A stretch of DNA of 64,000 bases from Alkalicoccobacillus plakortidis. GTDB lineage: Bacteria; Bacillota; Bacilli; Bacillales; Bacillaceae_D. Shown one piece after another: positions 43,818 through 53,313 of this stretch. Position numbers and translations under genes: made by a program. Location: positions 1,054,001-1,118,000 of the forward strand of contig NZ_JAMQJY010000001.1 of NCBI RefSeq assembly GCF_023703085.1, in the 5' to 3' direction. The notes under the pieces are model-generated. The model saw only the letters and a list, made by a program, of their open reading frames with translations. It was not told where the DNA came from and searched no databases. How positions within the stretch are numbered: the stretch's first letter is position 1; each line of letters starts with the position of its first letter.

Positions 43818-45716
43818 TTAGCTCGTTTTTCTTTTTAACTGAGCGATTTCCTGTATCGCTCTTTTGCTGCTACCACTGTTTTGAATGTATAGTGAATGCC
43901 AAATTAAGAAACAGATGATTGTCCAAAGCTTACGACTGTTGTCTCTTTTACCTGCTGCATGTTCTTCTAATAAAGCAAGCGCCTCTTTTTGGTTGAAGAT
44001 CGTTGTTGCTGCTTTGTTAATGGTTAGGATATCCTTCGCCCAATCGTATAACTCATCCTTCAGCCAATGACGGATAGGAACGGGGAAACCTAATTTTTTG
44101 CGATTAAGGATGGAGTCAGGAACAACACCTTTAATTGCTTCACGTAGTACGTATTTTGTTGTGCCATTTGCAAGTTTTGCTGATTCTGGAATGCGACTTG
44201 CAACTTCAAATACTTCTTTATCTAAAAATGGGACACGTAGTTCTAAGGAATGAGCCATTGTCATTCGATCGGCTTTTACTAAAATATCTCCAGGTAACCA
44301 CGTATGCAAGTCAATATATTGCATCTTTGTGGAATCAGGATAAGAGATGGCTTTTTGGTAAAGTCCTCTTGTTAGATTGGTAAAGGAATACGTATCATTA
44401 TACTTCTCAAGAAGTATCTGTTTTTCTAACTCTGTGAAGATTTTTGCATTACCGATATATCGTTCTTCAATCGGTGTTGTGCCACGTAAAAGGTAGCTTC
44501 TGCCTCTCATTCCCTCCGGAAGTCCAACTGCCATTTTATTAATGGCTCGTTTCATTTGTGCTGGCCAACTGTTAAAGTACCTAAGTGCCTGAGGTTCACG
44601 ATAGATATTATACCCACCAAACAATTCATCGGCACCTTCACCTGAGAGCACAACTTTTACATGCTTACTCGCTTCCTTCGCCACAAAATAAAGTGGCACA
44701 GCTGCTGGATCCGCCACTGGGTCATCCATATGCCAAATGATTTTTGGTAGTTCACGGATAAATTCTTCTGGTGTAATATGTTTATGAATATTCTCGACGT
44801 TTAATTTATCTGCAGAATCTCTAGCAATATCTACTTCACTGAAACCCTCATGATCAAAACCTACTGTAAAAGTCTTCAAGGCTGGATTATGTTCTTTAGC
44901 TAGTGCAACAATGGTTGTTGAGTCAATTCCACTTGAAAGAAACGCTCCCACTGGTACGTCACTGCGCATATGTTTTGCTACTGAATCCTTTAAAACATCA
45001 ATTGTCTGTTTGGCGTAGCTTGAGAGAGATTCGTTTCCTTGATTAAAGCTTTTTGCATAATACGGTTTGATGACAGCTGGTTGGCCTTTCTTTTTTGTTA
45101 ACATATGACCAGGTTCAAGCTTCTTAACCGACTTTGCTAAGCTCATCGGTTCAGGTACGTATTGATAGGTTAAATAATGCTGAATCGCTTCATCAGAAAT
45201 ATCTAATTGCGGATCAATTACGCGTAAACTTTTTAATTCAGATGCCGCTATCAGTCTATCCTTTGTTTCAAGATAGTAAAATGGTTTAATTCCAAACGCG
45301 TCCCGCGCACAGAAAAGTTCTTCCTTCTCTTCATCCCAAATCATAAACCCAAACATTCCTCTAAGCTCGTTTACACAGGCTTGTCCCTTTTGGGCATATA
45401 GGGCAACAATCACTTCTGTATCTGTATGAGTTTGAAACTCATATCCTGCTTCAACTAGGCGAGCACGAAGCTCTTTATAATTATAAATTTCACCGTTAAA
45501 AATAATATGATACTTATTCTGATAGGAAAGTGGTTGCTTTCCATGCTCAAGATCAATAATACTTAATCGTTTAAATCCAAATGAAACATGGTTGTTCATA
45601 TATGTACCAGTTGAGTCTGGTCCTCTATGGTGAATGGCTTCAAGCGCTTCTAGCCATTTTTCTTGATCTGTAAACGATGCATTTCCTGAAATCATTTCTC
45701 CAATAAATCCGCACAT
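43818..45716 (-). CDS. asnB: Asparagine synthetase (glutamine-hydrolysing)
   Basis: A 632-residue amidotransferase. Start MCGFIG gives the processed catalytic Cys of the Ntn glutaminase half, with 'GEIYNYKELRARLVEAGYEF' and 'DTEVIVALYAQKG'. The synthetase half has the PP-loop 'VGAFLSSGIDSTTIVALAKE' near 255 and 'VVLSGEGADELFGGYNIYRE'. Length equals B. subtilis AsnB. ATG 45716 follows GGAGG; the upstream in-frame extension overlaps the anti-sigma gene and is rejected. Some AsnB proteins amidate cell-wall diaminopimelate, which would fit its position behind an ECF sigma operon. Confidence 0.93.
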   Translation of the reverse strand: MCGFIGEMISGNASFTDQEKWLEALEAIHHRGPDSTGTYMNNHVSFGFKRLSIIDLEHGKQPLSYQNKYHIIFNGEIYNYKELRARLVEAGYEFQTHTDTEVIVALYAQKGQACVNELRGMFGFMIWDEEKEELFCARDAFGIKPFYYLETKDRLIAASELKSLRVIDPQLDISDEAIQHYLTYQYVPEPMSLAKSVKKLEPGHMLTKKKGQPAVIKPYYAKSFNQGNESLSSYAKQTIDVLKDSVAKHMRSDVPVGAFLSSGIDSTTIVALAKEHNPALKTFTVGFDHEGFSEVDIARDSADKLNVENIHKHITPEEFIRELPKIIWHMDDPVADPAAVPLYFVAKEASKHVKVVLSGEGADELFGGYNIYREPQALRYFNSWPAQMKRAINKMAVGLPEGMRGRSYLLRGTTPIEERYIGNAKIFTELEKQILLEKYNDTYSFTNLTRGLYQKAISYPDSTKMQYIDLHTWLPGDILVKADRMTMAHSLELRVPFLDKEVFEVASRIPESAKLANGTTKYVLREAIKGVVPDSILNRKKLGFPVPIRHWLKDELYDWAKDILTINKAATTIFNQKEALALLEEHAAGKRDNSRKLWTIICFLIWHSLYIQNSGSSKRAIQEIAQLKRKTS

Positions 45717-45732
45717 TGTTATTTCCTCCAAC

Positions 45733-46470
45733 TTAGTTGTTTTCAACTAATTCAAAATTGCGTACGATCTCTTCAAAATTCGCTCCATGTCCTTCTATTG
45801 CCTCTAAAAAGAACGACTGTGTGATAATAAAGCTTCCCTCATTACCGTTACTTAGTACATAAAATCGTTGAACAAGTGAATCCCACTCTGTTCCATTGCT
45901 AACATATAGTCGAAACCCCTCAATCGGCTCGGTGACCTCTTCAGGCCGTCCGACTTCAACGTTGACGCTATTTACATCTTCAAAAATCCGTTCTATTGTT
46001 TCTTCAGGTGAAACACTTGTATTTTGTTCGATCGTTAAAAAAACATCGGGATAGCCTTCTGGAAGTGGATTAGACGGTTCAATTCTATCAAGCCCACTCT
46101 CTGTCTCCACCCACTTATAATCTGAATCAGATAAGTAGAGAAGATATTCTACTACTTTCTCATCATACTGGTCCGAGGAAAACGACACGTTGTCTCCCAT
46201 TGTTTTCTCCTGAATAGGTTCAGATGAAGTCCGGGGAAGTTCCTCTGGTTGAAGGACTGGTCTCATTTGATCGAAGCCAATCCAAAACAGAGCGAGTACA
46301 GGGATTGGTGCAAGCAGACGAAAAGCCCATGTTCTATTTCGACGACCTTTTTCGTTCTGATTATGATAAATGGATTGCTCGAGCTTCAAGAATACTTCTT
46401 TTTTATCATGTTCAGATACGGATGTATGCCGTTTAATAGTTTCTTTAAGCTTCTCATCAAAATCCTGCAT
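45733..46470 (-). CDS. Putative anti-sigma factor (membrane-anchored)
   Basis: A 245-residue protein: cytosolic N-terminal 50 residues (helical, charged, 'EHDKKEVFLKLEQSIYHNQN'), one membrane helix (about 50-67, LLAPIPVLALFWIGF), and a 175-residue acidic outer domain. This layout, and the ATG directly abutting the stop of the sigma gene, identify it as the cognate anti-sigma factor. No ZAS His/Cys motif is visible. asnB begins 16 bases after its stop. Confidence 0.8.
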   Translation of the reverse strand: MQDFDEKLKETIKRHTSVSEHDKKEVFLKLEQSIYHNQNEKGRRNRTWAFRLLAPIPVLALFWIGFDQMRPVLQPEELPRTSSEPIQEKTMGDNVSFSSDQYDEKVVEYLLYLSDSDYKWVETESGLDRIEPSNPLPEGYPDVFLTIEQNTSVSPEETIERIFEDVNSVNVEVGRPEEVTEPIEGFRLYVSNGTEWDSLVQRFYVLSNGNEGSFIITQSFFLEAIEGHGANFEEIVRNFELVENN

Positions 46471-46995
46471 CTACTCCCTTCCTCTCTTTTCCATTAAGTT
46501 TCTCAATTTATTCCGACCTTTATACAAACGGCTTTTTATTGTATTTTGATTAGCGCCTAAAATTTCTGCAATTTCCATCTCACTAAAACCCTTTACATAC
46601 TTAAGGATGATTGGAATTCGATTTATTTCTGGAAGTCGCTGCATAGCTTCATATAATAAGGAGTAGTCTGGTTTAGCTTCGTTCATTTGAATGTTTGTAT
46701 CAAGTGTTTTTTTCTTTAATCGATCTAAAAATCTAGTTTCTTTTTTTAACAGTCTTCTACACTCATTTACAAGAATCCGATAAAACCAAGGATCAAATGT
46801 AAGTCGTTGGTCAAAGCTGTCTAAACGTTGATAAACCCGAAAAAACGTCTCTTGAACCGCATCCTTTGCTATCTCTTTATTTTGAGTAATCGCTATTGCT
46901 GTTCGTAAGGCATGATCTGCTTTTAACTGATAAAGCTCGGCAAAAGCCTCTTGCTCACCATTTGCCACTCGTTTGATCAGATCATCGTCTTCCAT
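46471..46995 (-). CDS. ECF-type RNA polymerase sigma factor
   Basis: A 174-residue sigma-70 of the ECF group. Region 2: 'KDAVQETFFRVYQRLDSFDQ' and 'DPWFYRILVNECRRLLKKET'. Region 4: 'RIPIILKYVKGFSEMEIAEI' with 'NQNTIKSRLYKGRNKLRNLM'. It is coupled to the anti-sigma gene without spacing. SD is AGGAGG-poor; GGGAGG is near the start. It resembles B. subtilis SigW/SigV-group factors, but the exact subgroup is unclear. It may control its own operon. Confidence 0.92.
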   Translation of the reverse strand: MEDDDLIKRVANGEQEAFAELYQLKADHALRTAIAITQNKEIAKDAVQETFFRVYQRLDSFDQRLTFDPWFYRILVNECRRLLKKETRFLDRLKKKTLDTNIQMNEAKPDYSLLYEAMQRLPEINRIPIILKYVKGFSEMEIAEILGANQNTIKSRLYKGRNKLRNLMEKRGRE

Positions 46996-47062
46996 GTTAA
47001 GGAAAGCCTCCCATACTTCAGCAAAAACGATGTTGGCCCATTAGGCTCTATATATATTACCC

Positions 47063-47085
47063 ACGTATTCGCCAAAAAGTTTTCA
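47063..47085 (-). promoter_or_regulatory. Possible ECF autoregulatory promoter
   Basis: Minus strand: TGAAAAC, 13 bases, CGTGG, about 70 bases before the sigma gene. The AAC ... CGT pair is the core of many ECF promoters, though AAC-N16-CGT is the usual spacing in sigma-W/M promoters, so this is tentative. Confidence 0.35.
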
Positions 47086-47207
47086 CCTAATTACAATTTC
47101 ATTAAAAAAATATTACACTTCATCTTAACTGATGTGTTCTCTAAAGAAAACCCATTTTTCGAGATTTTATGAACTGTTTAGAATTGAACATTCACTATTT
47201 TCTCACA

Positions 47208-47236
47208 CAAAAAAAGAGTGCCGCAATGGACACCCT
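47208..47236 (-). terminator. Rho-independent terminator of fabH-fabF
   Basis: Minus strand: AGGGTGTC paired with GGCACTCT (two wobbles), then TTTTTTTG. Confidence 0.72.
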
Positions 47237-47252
47237 CATATGACAGGATTAT

Positions 47253-48494
47253 TTAGTTTTTGTACTTCTTAAAGATTAACGTAGCATTATGTCCACCAAA
47301 TCCAAGCGAGTTACTTAATACAGCATCAACACTCGCCTCGCGTGCTTTATTTGGAACATAATCTAAATCACAATCAGGATCTGGTGTTTCATAGTTGATG
47401 GTTGGTGGTAGGATTTGATCAGTGATTGCTTTAATCGAGAAGATCGCTTCCACGGCTCCAGCTGCTCCAAGTAAGTGACCCGTCATCGATTTTGTAGAGC
47501 TAACAGCCATATTATACGCATGCTCTTTAAAAACAGACTTTATGGCCATTGTTTCAAACTTTTCATTCATCTGTGTGCTTGTACCATGAGCATTCACATA
47601 TTGGATATCCTCTGGCTGTAATCCTGCATCGTCCAATGCCATTTGAATGGCACGGGCTCCACCTTCTCCACCAGGAGCTGGAGCTGTAATGTGATGTGCA
47701 TCACCTGAAGCGCCATATCCAACAATCTCTGCATAAATATGTGCTCCCCGCGCTTCTGCAGATTCTAAGCTCTCAAGAATGAGAATACCTGCTCCTTCTC
47801 CCATAACAAATCCATCACGATTTGCATCAAACGGACGAGATGCAGTAGATGGCTCAGCATTATGTGTTACAGCTTTTGCAGAACAGAAACCAGCAATAGA
47901 CATATTGGTAATTGGAGCCTCTGCGCCACCTGTAATCATCAGATCAGCATCACCACGTTGAATGACTTTAAAGGCATCCCCAATTGAATTCGTTCCACTC
48001 GCACAAGCTGTCACAGAACAGGAGTTTACACCTTTGGCCCCTGTGATAATAGACACTTGCCCTGAAGCCATATCAGGAATTAACATTGGAACAAAAAATG
48101 GGCTGACTCGACGTTGCCCTTTTTCAAGGAAATTACGGAATTGTTGCTCATAGGTTTCCATTCCACCAATTCCAGAGCCAATCCACACACCAATTTTGTC
48201 TGCATTTGATTCGTCAATGACTAAGTCTGCATCCTTTACCGCCATTAGAGAGGCTGCAACGGCATATTGAGTAAATCGATCCATTTTTCTCGCTTCTTTT
48301 TTATCCATATATGAGCCTGAATCAAAGTTTGTTATTTCCGCTGCCACTTTCATCGGAAACTCATCCGCGTTCACTCTTGTAAGTGGGCCAACACCTGAAA
48401 CTCCTGCTTTGATTCCGTTCCACGTAGACTCGACATCAAGTCCAAGTGGAGTGACGGCACCCATTCCTGTAACCACTACTCGTTTGTTTTCCAC
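47253..48494 (-). CDS. fabF: 3-oxoacyl-[ACP] synthase II
   Basis: Elongating condensing enzyme, 413 residues. Nucleophile Cys164 in '[17 protein letters not shown]', His residues in '[14 protein letters not shown]' and '[15 protein letters not shown]', and '[10 protein letters not shown]' at the end. GTG start at 48494 after AAAGGAG; upstream codons are rejected. It follows fabH by 28 bases, same operon as in B. subtilis, under the FapR operator at 49514. Confidence 0.97.
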   Translation of the reverse strand: MENKRVVVTGMGAVTPLGLDVESTWNGIKAGVSGVGPLTRVNADEFPMKVAAEITNFDSGSYMDKKEARKMDRFTQYAVAASLMAVKDADLVIDESNADKIGVWIGSGIGGMETYEQQFRNFLEKGQRRVSPFFVPMLIPDMASGQVSIITGAKGVNSCSVTACASGTNSIGDAFKVIQRGDADLMITGGAEAPITNMSIAGFCSAKAVTHNAEPSTASRPFDANRDGFVMGEGAGILILESLESAEARGAHIYAEIVGYGASGDAHHITAPAPGGEGGARAIQMALDDAGLQPEDIQYVNAHGTSTQMNEKFETMAIKSVFKEHAYNMAVSSTKSMTGHLLGAAGAVEAIFSIKAITDQILPPTINYETPDPDCDLDYVPNKAREASVDAVLSNSLGFGGHNATLIFKKYKN

Positions 48495-48522
48495 AGTAAC
48501 TGCTCCTTTACTAAAAAAATTC

Positions 48523-49461
48523 TTATCTTCCCCAACGTAGCGCAACCGCGCCCCACACTAAACCAGCTCCAAAACCAACTAAAACAACAACGTCTCCGTC
48601 TTTGATTTTACCTTGTTCTAATTCATCCACCATCGCCATTGGGATAGATGCTGAGGATGTGTTTCCGTATTTTTTTACCGTGACAGACATTTTGTCGACT
48701 GGAAGATCTAATTTCTCACGTGCCGATTCCATGATGCGAATATTTGCTTGGTGAGGAATAAGATAATCCACATCTTCCTTTGTTAATCCTGCTTTTTCAA
48801 TCACTTTAAGCGAAGATTCGCCCATTTGTCTTACTGCAAATTTAAATACCTCGCGTCCGTTCATTTCCATAAATTCGCCTTGTTTATTGATGTGCATAGC
48901 ACCGCCACCATCGGCTCCTAGATCAAAGGAAAGGATACCTTTGCCTTCTGAAACAGGACCAACAACAGCTGCACCTGAGCCATCACCAAATAAAACAGCT
49001 GTGTTACGATCAGACATATCCGTAATTTTTGACAACTTCTCCACACCAATTACGAGTACGTTTTTATAAGCACCTGTTTCTACAAACTGCTGGGCTGTTA
49101 CCACTCCATAAATAAACCCTGCACAGGCTGCACTAATATCCATTGCTGAGGCATGAGTAGCACCTAGTCTTTTTTGAACCAGTGTTGATACCGTTGGAAA
49201 TGCCATATCTGGTGTTACTGTTGCAACAAGTATCAAATCAATATCTTCAGCGCTCACATTTGCATTTTTCAGAGCTGAAACAGCTGATTCATAAGCCATA
49301 TCTGATGTATTCACATCGTCTCCAGCAAAGCGACGTTCTTCTATTCCAGTCCTTGTACGAATCCATTCATCTGATGTATCCAATACCTTCTCGAAATCTG
49401 CGTTAGTAAATACCTGTTCAGGAATATAACTTCCCATCCCTAGAATCCCCGCATTCGCCAT
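48523..49461 (-). CDS. fabH: 3-oxoacyl-[ACP] synthase III
   Basis: Initiates fatty-acid synthesis by condensing an acyl-CoA primer with malonyl-ACP; in Bacillus it prefers branched primers. 312 residues: Cys113 in '[13 protein letters not shown]', His in '[12 protein letters not shown]', Asn in '[12 protein letters not shown]'. ATG 49461 with AGAGGAG nine bases before; a longer in-frame start crosses the FapR operator side and is rejected. Confidence 0.96.
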   Translation of the reverse strand: MANAGILGMGSYIPEQVFTNADFEKVLDTSDEWIRTRTGIEERRFAGDDVNTSDMAYESAVSALKNANVSAEDIDLILVATVTPDMAFPTVSTLVQKRLGATHASAMDISAACAGFIYGVVTAQQFVETGAYKNVLVIGVEKLSKITDMSDRNTAVLFGDGSGAAVVGPVSEGKGILSFDLGADGGGAMHINKQGEFMEMNGREVFKFAVRQMGESSLKVIEKAGLTKEDVDYLIPHQANIRIMESAREKLDLPVDKMSVTVKKYGNTSSASIPMAMVDELEQGKIKDGDVVVLVGFGAGLVWGAVALRWGR

Positions 49462-49513
49462 GTCTATCTTTCTCCTCTCACATCGGGCACTCGCACGATG
49501 TTTCGACATATTC

Positions 49514-49542
49514 TTAGTACCTGATACTAATTTTACTGTAAA
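49514..49542 (-). promoter_or_regulatory. FapR operator and promoter of fabH-fabF
   Basis: Minus strand: TTTACA (49537-49542), 17-bp spacer, TACTAA (49514-49519). The plus-strand string TTAGTACCTGATACTAA (49514-49530) matches the FapR consensus exactly in all fixed positions and covers the -10 region. Malonyl-CoA would release FapR and open the operon. Confidence 0.9.
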
Positions 49543-49653
49543 TTTTGCTTTCTGTCTAGACTGAACCTGCGCTCAGATTCATAGCAAACAGGCACTTACC
49601 CCTACACATCAAGCCCGTTCCTACATACATTAAAGTAAGGGGAGTTGATTTTT

Positions 49654-49908
49654 TTGAGTGATAACGAGAACAAACGTGAGAGTCAGAATGATTTTTTCTC
49701 AAATATGATGTTTGGAAGGAAACCTGAACCACCACCTGTTGAAGAGAAGAAAACGACAGATAGTGAACAAAATCAAATTGAGCAGGTTATTGAGCTTGTT
49801 CAAGCACTTGGACCTGTACTTGAACAATTTGCTCCTGTGGCGAGTGCTGCAAAATCCTATTTGTCCAAAAAAATGAAAGCCTGGGCATCCGAATCAAAGG
49901 ATGACTAA
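49654..49908 (+). CDS. Small hydrophilic protein of unknown function (84 aa)
   Basis: TTG start at 49654 after AAGGGGAG: 'MSDNENKRESQNDFFSNMMF' with 'EPPPVEEKK' and a helix 'EQVIELVQALGPVLEQFAPV' to 'KSYLSKKMKAWASESKDD'. Charged ends around one amphipathic helix; no family recognised. Divergent from fabH; has its own terminator. Confidence 0.65.
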   Translation: MSDNENKRESQNDFFSNMMFGRKPEPPPVEEKKTTDSEQNQIEQVIELVQALGPVLEQFAPVASAAKSYLSKKMKAWASESKDD

Positions 49909-49917
49909 GATGTGAGT

Positions 49918-49946
49918 GAATCTTGTTAAGAGATTCCTCTTTTTTT
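49918..49946 (+). terminator. Rho-independent terminator
   Basis: GAATCT / AGATTC with 7-base loop, then CTCTTTTTTTT, between convergent genes. Confidence 0.75.
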
Positions 49947-50266
49947 TAGTCTTCCTTTTCAAGACGCTCCATTAATAGATGAAACCATTGCTCCATCTCT
50001 TTTTTTAACTGTTCTTCTTTTTCTGAAGATGGTGTAATGGTTTGAACTTCTTCGTACGTTTGTAAAAATCCTTCAATGTCCTGTAATCGGAGCTGAGCGA
50101 GCCCTATATTCACAAAAACTCGCATCTGCTTGGCGTCACCAGCCCTCATAATTTCTGCAAAAGGTTTAAGTTTCTCAAGGCCCTCTTTGTCCTTTTTATC
50201 TCTAATAAGCTCAATCCCTTTTTTCATCTCTTCACCAAGGGCTTTTAATTTCTCTTCTTTATTCAA
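49946..50266 (-). CDS. Uncharacterised helical protein (106 aa)
   Basis: TTG start at 50266, eight bases after GGAGGG: 'MNKEEKLKALGEEMKKGIEL' followed by 'LKPFAEIMRAGDAKQMRVFV' and 'DIEGFLQTYEEVQTITPSSE'. All-helical, charged, TPR-like in character. No signal peptide. Follows comZ with a terminator between. Function unknown. Confidence 0.7.
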   Translation of the reverse strand: MNKEEKLKALGEEMKKGIELIRDKKDKEGLEKLKPFAEIMRAGDAKQMRVFVNIGLAQLRLQDIEGFLQTYEEVQTITPSSEKEEQLKKEMEQWFHLLMERLEKED

Positions 50267-50284
50267 TGCGTGATCCCTCCATAG

Positions 50285-50315
50285 AAAAAGACTCACAACG
50301 GATGCCGTCTGAGTC
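50285..50315 (-). terminator. Rho-independent terminator of comZ
   Basis: Minus strand: GACTCA...TGAGTC with inner GACGGC/CGTTG pairing, then TTTTTCT. It ends 19 bases before the SD of the next gene. Confidence 0.72.
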
Positions 50316-50322
50316 CTCTTTA

Positions 50323-50514
50323 TTATTCCTGTGAACCTGCGTCAGACTTCCCTAATTCATAAGCCTCACCCATCACTTTTAGAAACAGCTCAAGCATTGG
50401 CTGCATATCTTCAAATCCAAGCTCAATTCCTTTTTGTTTAAAAAATTCCTGACCTTCAGGAAGATGCTTCATCGCTAACTGCATAAATTTCATATTAAGC
50501 TCAGGATTTGTCAT
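50323..50514 (-). CDS. comZ: ComZ-like competence regulator
   Basis: From ATG 50514 (GAGGTGG before it) 63 residues, the exact length of B. subtilis ComZ, with matching 'KFMQLAMKHLPEGQEFFKQK', 'GIELGFEDMQPMLELFLKVM' and 'EAYELGKSDA'. ComZ lowers comG expression. It keeps its place on the fabH side of the yjaV-comZ-fabH order, but med, its usual partner, is absent. Confidence 0.88.
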   Translation of the reverse strand: MTNPELNMKFMQLAMKHLPEGQEFFKQKGIELGFEDMQPMLELFLKVMGEAYELGKSDAGSQE

Positions 50515-50611
50515 GCTATCCACCTCATTCATCATTTTCTATTCAAAGATACTATGCAGTACTCTGAATCGCAAGTTTAATGATGATTACCCGTTTTAAA
50601 CAGAAAGAAAC

Positions 50612-50634
50612 ACAGTTACGTTTCCGCAACTGCA
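50612..50634 (-). terminator. Terminator of the 67-aa gene
   Basis: Minus strand: CAGTTGCG / CGTAACTG with 4-base loop, then TGTTTCTTTC. T-tract is interrupted. Confidence 0.6.
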
Positions 50635-50648
50635 TCTCCTTTCCTAAG

Positions 50649-50852
50649 CTAGTTTAGACCTCTCTGTTCAGTTAAATCAACAATTTTAATACTCATTACT
50701 TTAGACAGGTTCACAAGCTCCCCTTTAATTGTCCACCAGTTACCTGAAGCTTGTGTAATTTCATCCTCAAGCTGCTGATACGACTCTTTTGAAAGCATAA
50801 TCTGCTTCGAACTTGAATTTTCAAATTCAAACGTAATAATAAAGTCATGCAT
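50649..50852 (-). CDS. Small protein of unknown function (67 aa)
   Basis: Start MHDFIITFEFENSSSKQIML (GGAG ten bases before) and later 'ITQASGNWWTIKGELVNLSK'. A small beta-rich protein. A longer in-frame start at 50912 gives 87 residues, and the choice is uncertain. Function unknown. Confidence 0.6.
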   Translation of the reverse strand: MHDFIITFEFENSSSKQIMLSKESYQQLEDEITQASGNWWTIKGELVNLSKVMSIKIVDLTEQRGLN

Positions 50853-51034
50853 GGTTAAATCGCTCCAATCATTTGATTCATTCTCCATCTTTTTTACGGG
50901 TCTTGCTACCAATTGGTTTCACCTTATAGTGGATTTCTAAACTTCGGATGAATTCATGATGAAATATTGCTATAATAGAAGGCAGTGTGCATACGAACCG
51001 TAAAAGGCCCAACTGATAGAAATGAGGACAAATT

Positions 51035-52631
51035 ATGAATTATAAAGAAGCAGTAGAAACGAGACGAACATTTGCGATCATCTCTCACCCCGATGCCGGG
51101 AAAACAACACTGACTGAAAAGCTTTTACTTTTTGGTGGTGCCATTCGCGAAGCAGGAACGGTGAAAGGACGTAAAAACAGCAAACATGCCGTAAGTGACT
51201 GGATGGAAATTGAGAAACAACGTGGTATCTCGGTCACAAGTTCTGTACTTGAGTTTAAATATGACGGATACAATGTCAATATTTTAGATACACCTGGACA
51301 CCAAGACTTTAGTGAAGACACATACCGGACGTTAACAGCAGCGGATTCGGCAACCATGCTGATTGACGCAGCCAAAGGGGTCGAGACGCAAACCAAAAAG
51401 CTATTCAAAGTCTGCCGGATGCGTGGAATTCCAATCTTCACCTTTATGAACAAGCTCGATCGCCAAGGACGTGACCCATTTGAATTAATGGAAGAGCTTG
51501 AGGATCTACTTGGTATTCGTTCTTATCCAATGGGTTGGCCAATTGGAATGGGACAGTCCTTTTCAGGTGTGTATGATCGTCACCAGAAAAAGCTAGAGCT
51601 TTATAATCCTAAAAACCCAAAAGCCATTGATGTGATTCAGCTGACAGGTCCAGATGACCCGAAACTCGATGAAGCGATTAATGATGAACAGCTTGTTGCT
51701 CAATTTCGTGAAGAGATTGAATTGCTTGATGTAGCCGGAGATGAGTACGATGCAGAGCTAATTGCCAAAGGTGAACTAACTCCAATGTTTTTCGGAAGCG
51801 CCGTTTCAAGCTTTGGTGTGCAAACCTATCTTGAGCATATGCTTAAGCTTGCTCCAAGCCCTGTACCTCGTGAAAGCTCAAAAGGCTTGATCAATCCGCT
51901 AGAGCACCAGAAATTTTCTGGGTTCATTTTTAAGATTCAAGCAAATATGAACCCTGCTCACCGTGACCGTATCGCGTTCTTACGGATCACATCTGGTAAA
52001 TTCGAGCGTGGAATGTCCGTCAAACACGTGCGAATCGGTAAAAATATCAAGCTTGCACAGCCAACACAACTATTAGCCCAATCAAGAAGTATTGTAGAAG
52101 AAGCTTACGCAGGAGACATTCTCGGTTTATTTGATCCTGGTAACCTTCGAATCGGTGATACATTGGTTGAAGGAGATACCTTTGAATTTGCGGAAATGCC
52201 ACACTTCTCTCCAGAGCACTTTAGTGCCATTTCTGTTAAAGAAGCACTAAAACACAAATCGTTTGAGAAGGGTATTCACCAAGCTTACGGAAGAAGGCGC
52301 CATTCAGCTATTCAAAACATATAATCGTTTTGCAGAACAGCAAATTGTCGGTGTTGTCGGTGTGCTTCAGTTTGAGGTATTGGAACAACGCTTAAAGAGC
52401 GAGTACCACGTTGATATTCAATTAGATCGTCTACCATTTACCTTTGCGCGTTGGGTAGTGGGACCAGCAGAAGCATTTGAGAAATTCAAAAAAGCACAGC
52501 GTAATCTTGTAACAGATAGAGATTCACGTATTGTTGCCTTATTCGAAAATGAATTCCAAATGCGCACCGCCCAAGAAAAATATCCTGATTTATCATTTTA
52601 TGAGAATTCATTCTTTAAAAGTGATGAGTAA
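51035..52631 (+). CDS. prfC: Peptide chain release factor 3 (frameshifted)
   Basis: GTPase that recycles RF1/RF2 from the ribosome. G1 'IISHPDAGKTTLTEKLL', G3 'ILDTPGHQDFSEDTYRTL', G4 'FMNKLDRQGRDP'; domain II near 290-400; the C-terminal part 'TYNRFAEQQIVGVVGVLQFE' lies in another frame. The break is at CCAAGC (52279-52284): with one A removed the text reads KGIHQLTEEGAIQLFK as in RF3, about 531 residues. This is the same lesion as in fabI, the CAP gene and the sugar dehydrogenase. RF3 is not essential, so a real mutation is possible, but the recurrence argues for an artefact. Confidence 0.9.
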
Positions 52632-52652
52632 TTGAAAAGAAGCTGAAATAGA

Positions 52653-52702
52653 AAAAAGCCGAACCAGTATGATGATTGACTCACATACTGGTTCGGTTTT
52701 TT
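52653..52702 (+). terminator. Rho-independent terminator of prfC
   Basis: GCCGAACCAGTATG / CATACTGGTTCGGT stem then TTTTTTG. The loop TTGACTCA and 3' arm resemble the terminator at 24577-24632. Confidence 0.9.
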
Positions 52703-52751
52703 GTTCATTTAAATTAAAGATTAAGGCTACTGGCTTCAGACATACACTTCG

Positions 52752-53100
52752 TTCAGGGTACCGCTGCTCTCTCGCGGGTACTCATTCCTTTCTCACGGGT
52801 ATTACCATCTCTCCCACGGGTATCACTGTTATCTCGCGGGTACTCTTACCTTTCTCACGGGTATTGCCATCACTTCCACGGGTAACGCTGCTCTCTCGCG
52901 GGTACTCTTACCTTTCTCACGGGTATTGCCATCACTTCTACGGGTAACGCTGTTATCTCGCGGGTACTCATTCCTTTCTCACGGGTATTGCCATCACTCC
53001 CGCGGGTATCGCTGTTATCTCGCGAGTACTCTTACCTTTCTCACGGGTATTGCCATCACTTCCACGGGTAACGCTGTTATCTCGCGGGTACTCATTCCTT
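52752..53100. repeat. 62-bp higher-order tandem repeat of 20/21/21-bp subunits
   Basis: GGGTA recurs at 52756, 52776, 52797, 52818, 52838, 52859, 52880, 52900, 52921, 52942, 52962, 52983, 53004, 53024 (as GAGTA), 53045, 53066 and 53086, so steps are 20-21-21 repeated. Three subunit types alternate: CTCGCGGGTACTC, TCTCACGGGTATT and TCCACGGGTAAC, giving a 62-bp period with five full cycles. Reading frames across it are artefacts. It lies between the prfC terminator and the glyoxalase-like gene. Confidence 0.93.
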
Positions 53101-53313
53101 TCGAGGGAATCCCCAGCGAGACTCTCCCATCTCATGAGCGGAGAGTCTGCAGATTCACGTTATATCACCTGCATATTAAAATCATACCGTCACTATTTTT
53201 AAAATCGTTCTCCTTTACAGACCATCTTTTTCCACCTTCTACATCAAATGAAAACATATTCATTCTCTCTTTTTCCAAAATCATGTACAATGAAAAAAAG
53301 GGAGGTTTTACAT

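Noticed and set aside
43885..44383. Plus-strand frames inside asnB
   Set aside because: Antisense to a well-conserved gene and without SD.
52255..52330. Programmed frameshift in prfC, by analogy with RF2
   Set aside because: No internal stop plus SD-like element as in prfB, and the same CCAAGC lesion occurs in unrelated genes on either strand.
32981..53100. CRISPR arrays at the tandem repeats
   Set aside because: Units abut without unique spacers and no cas gene is present.
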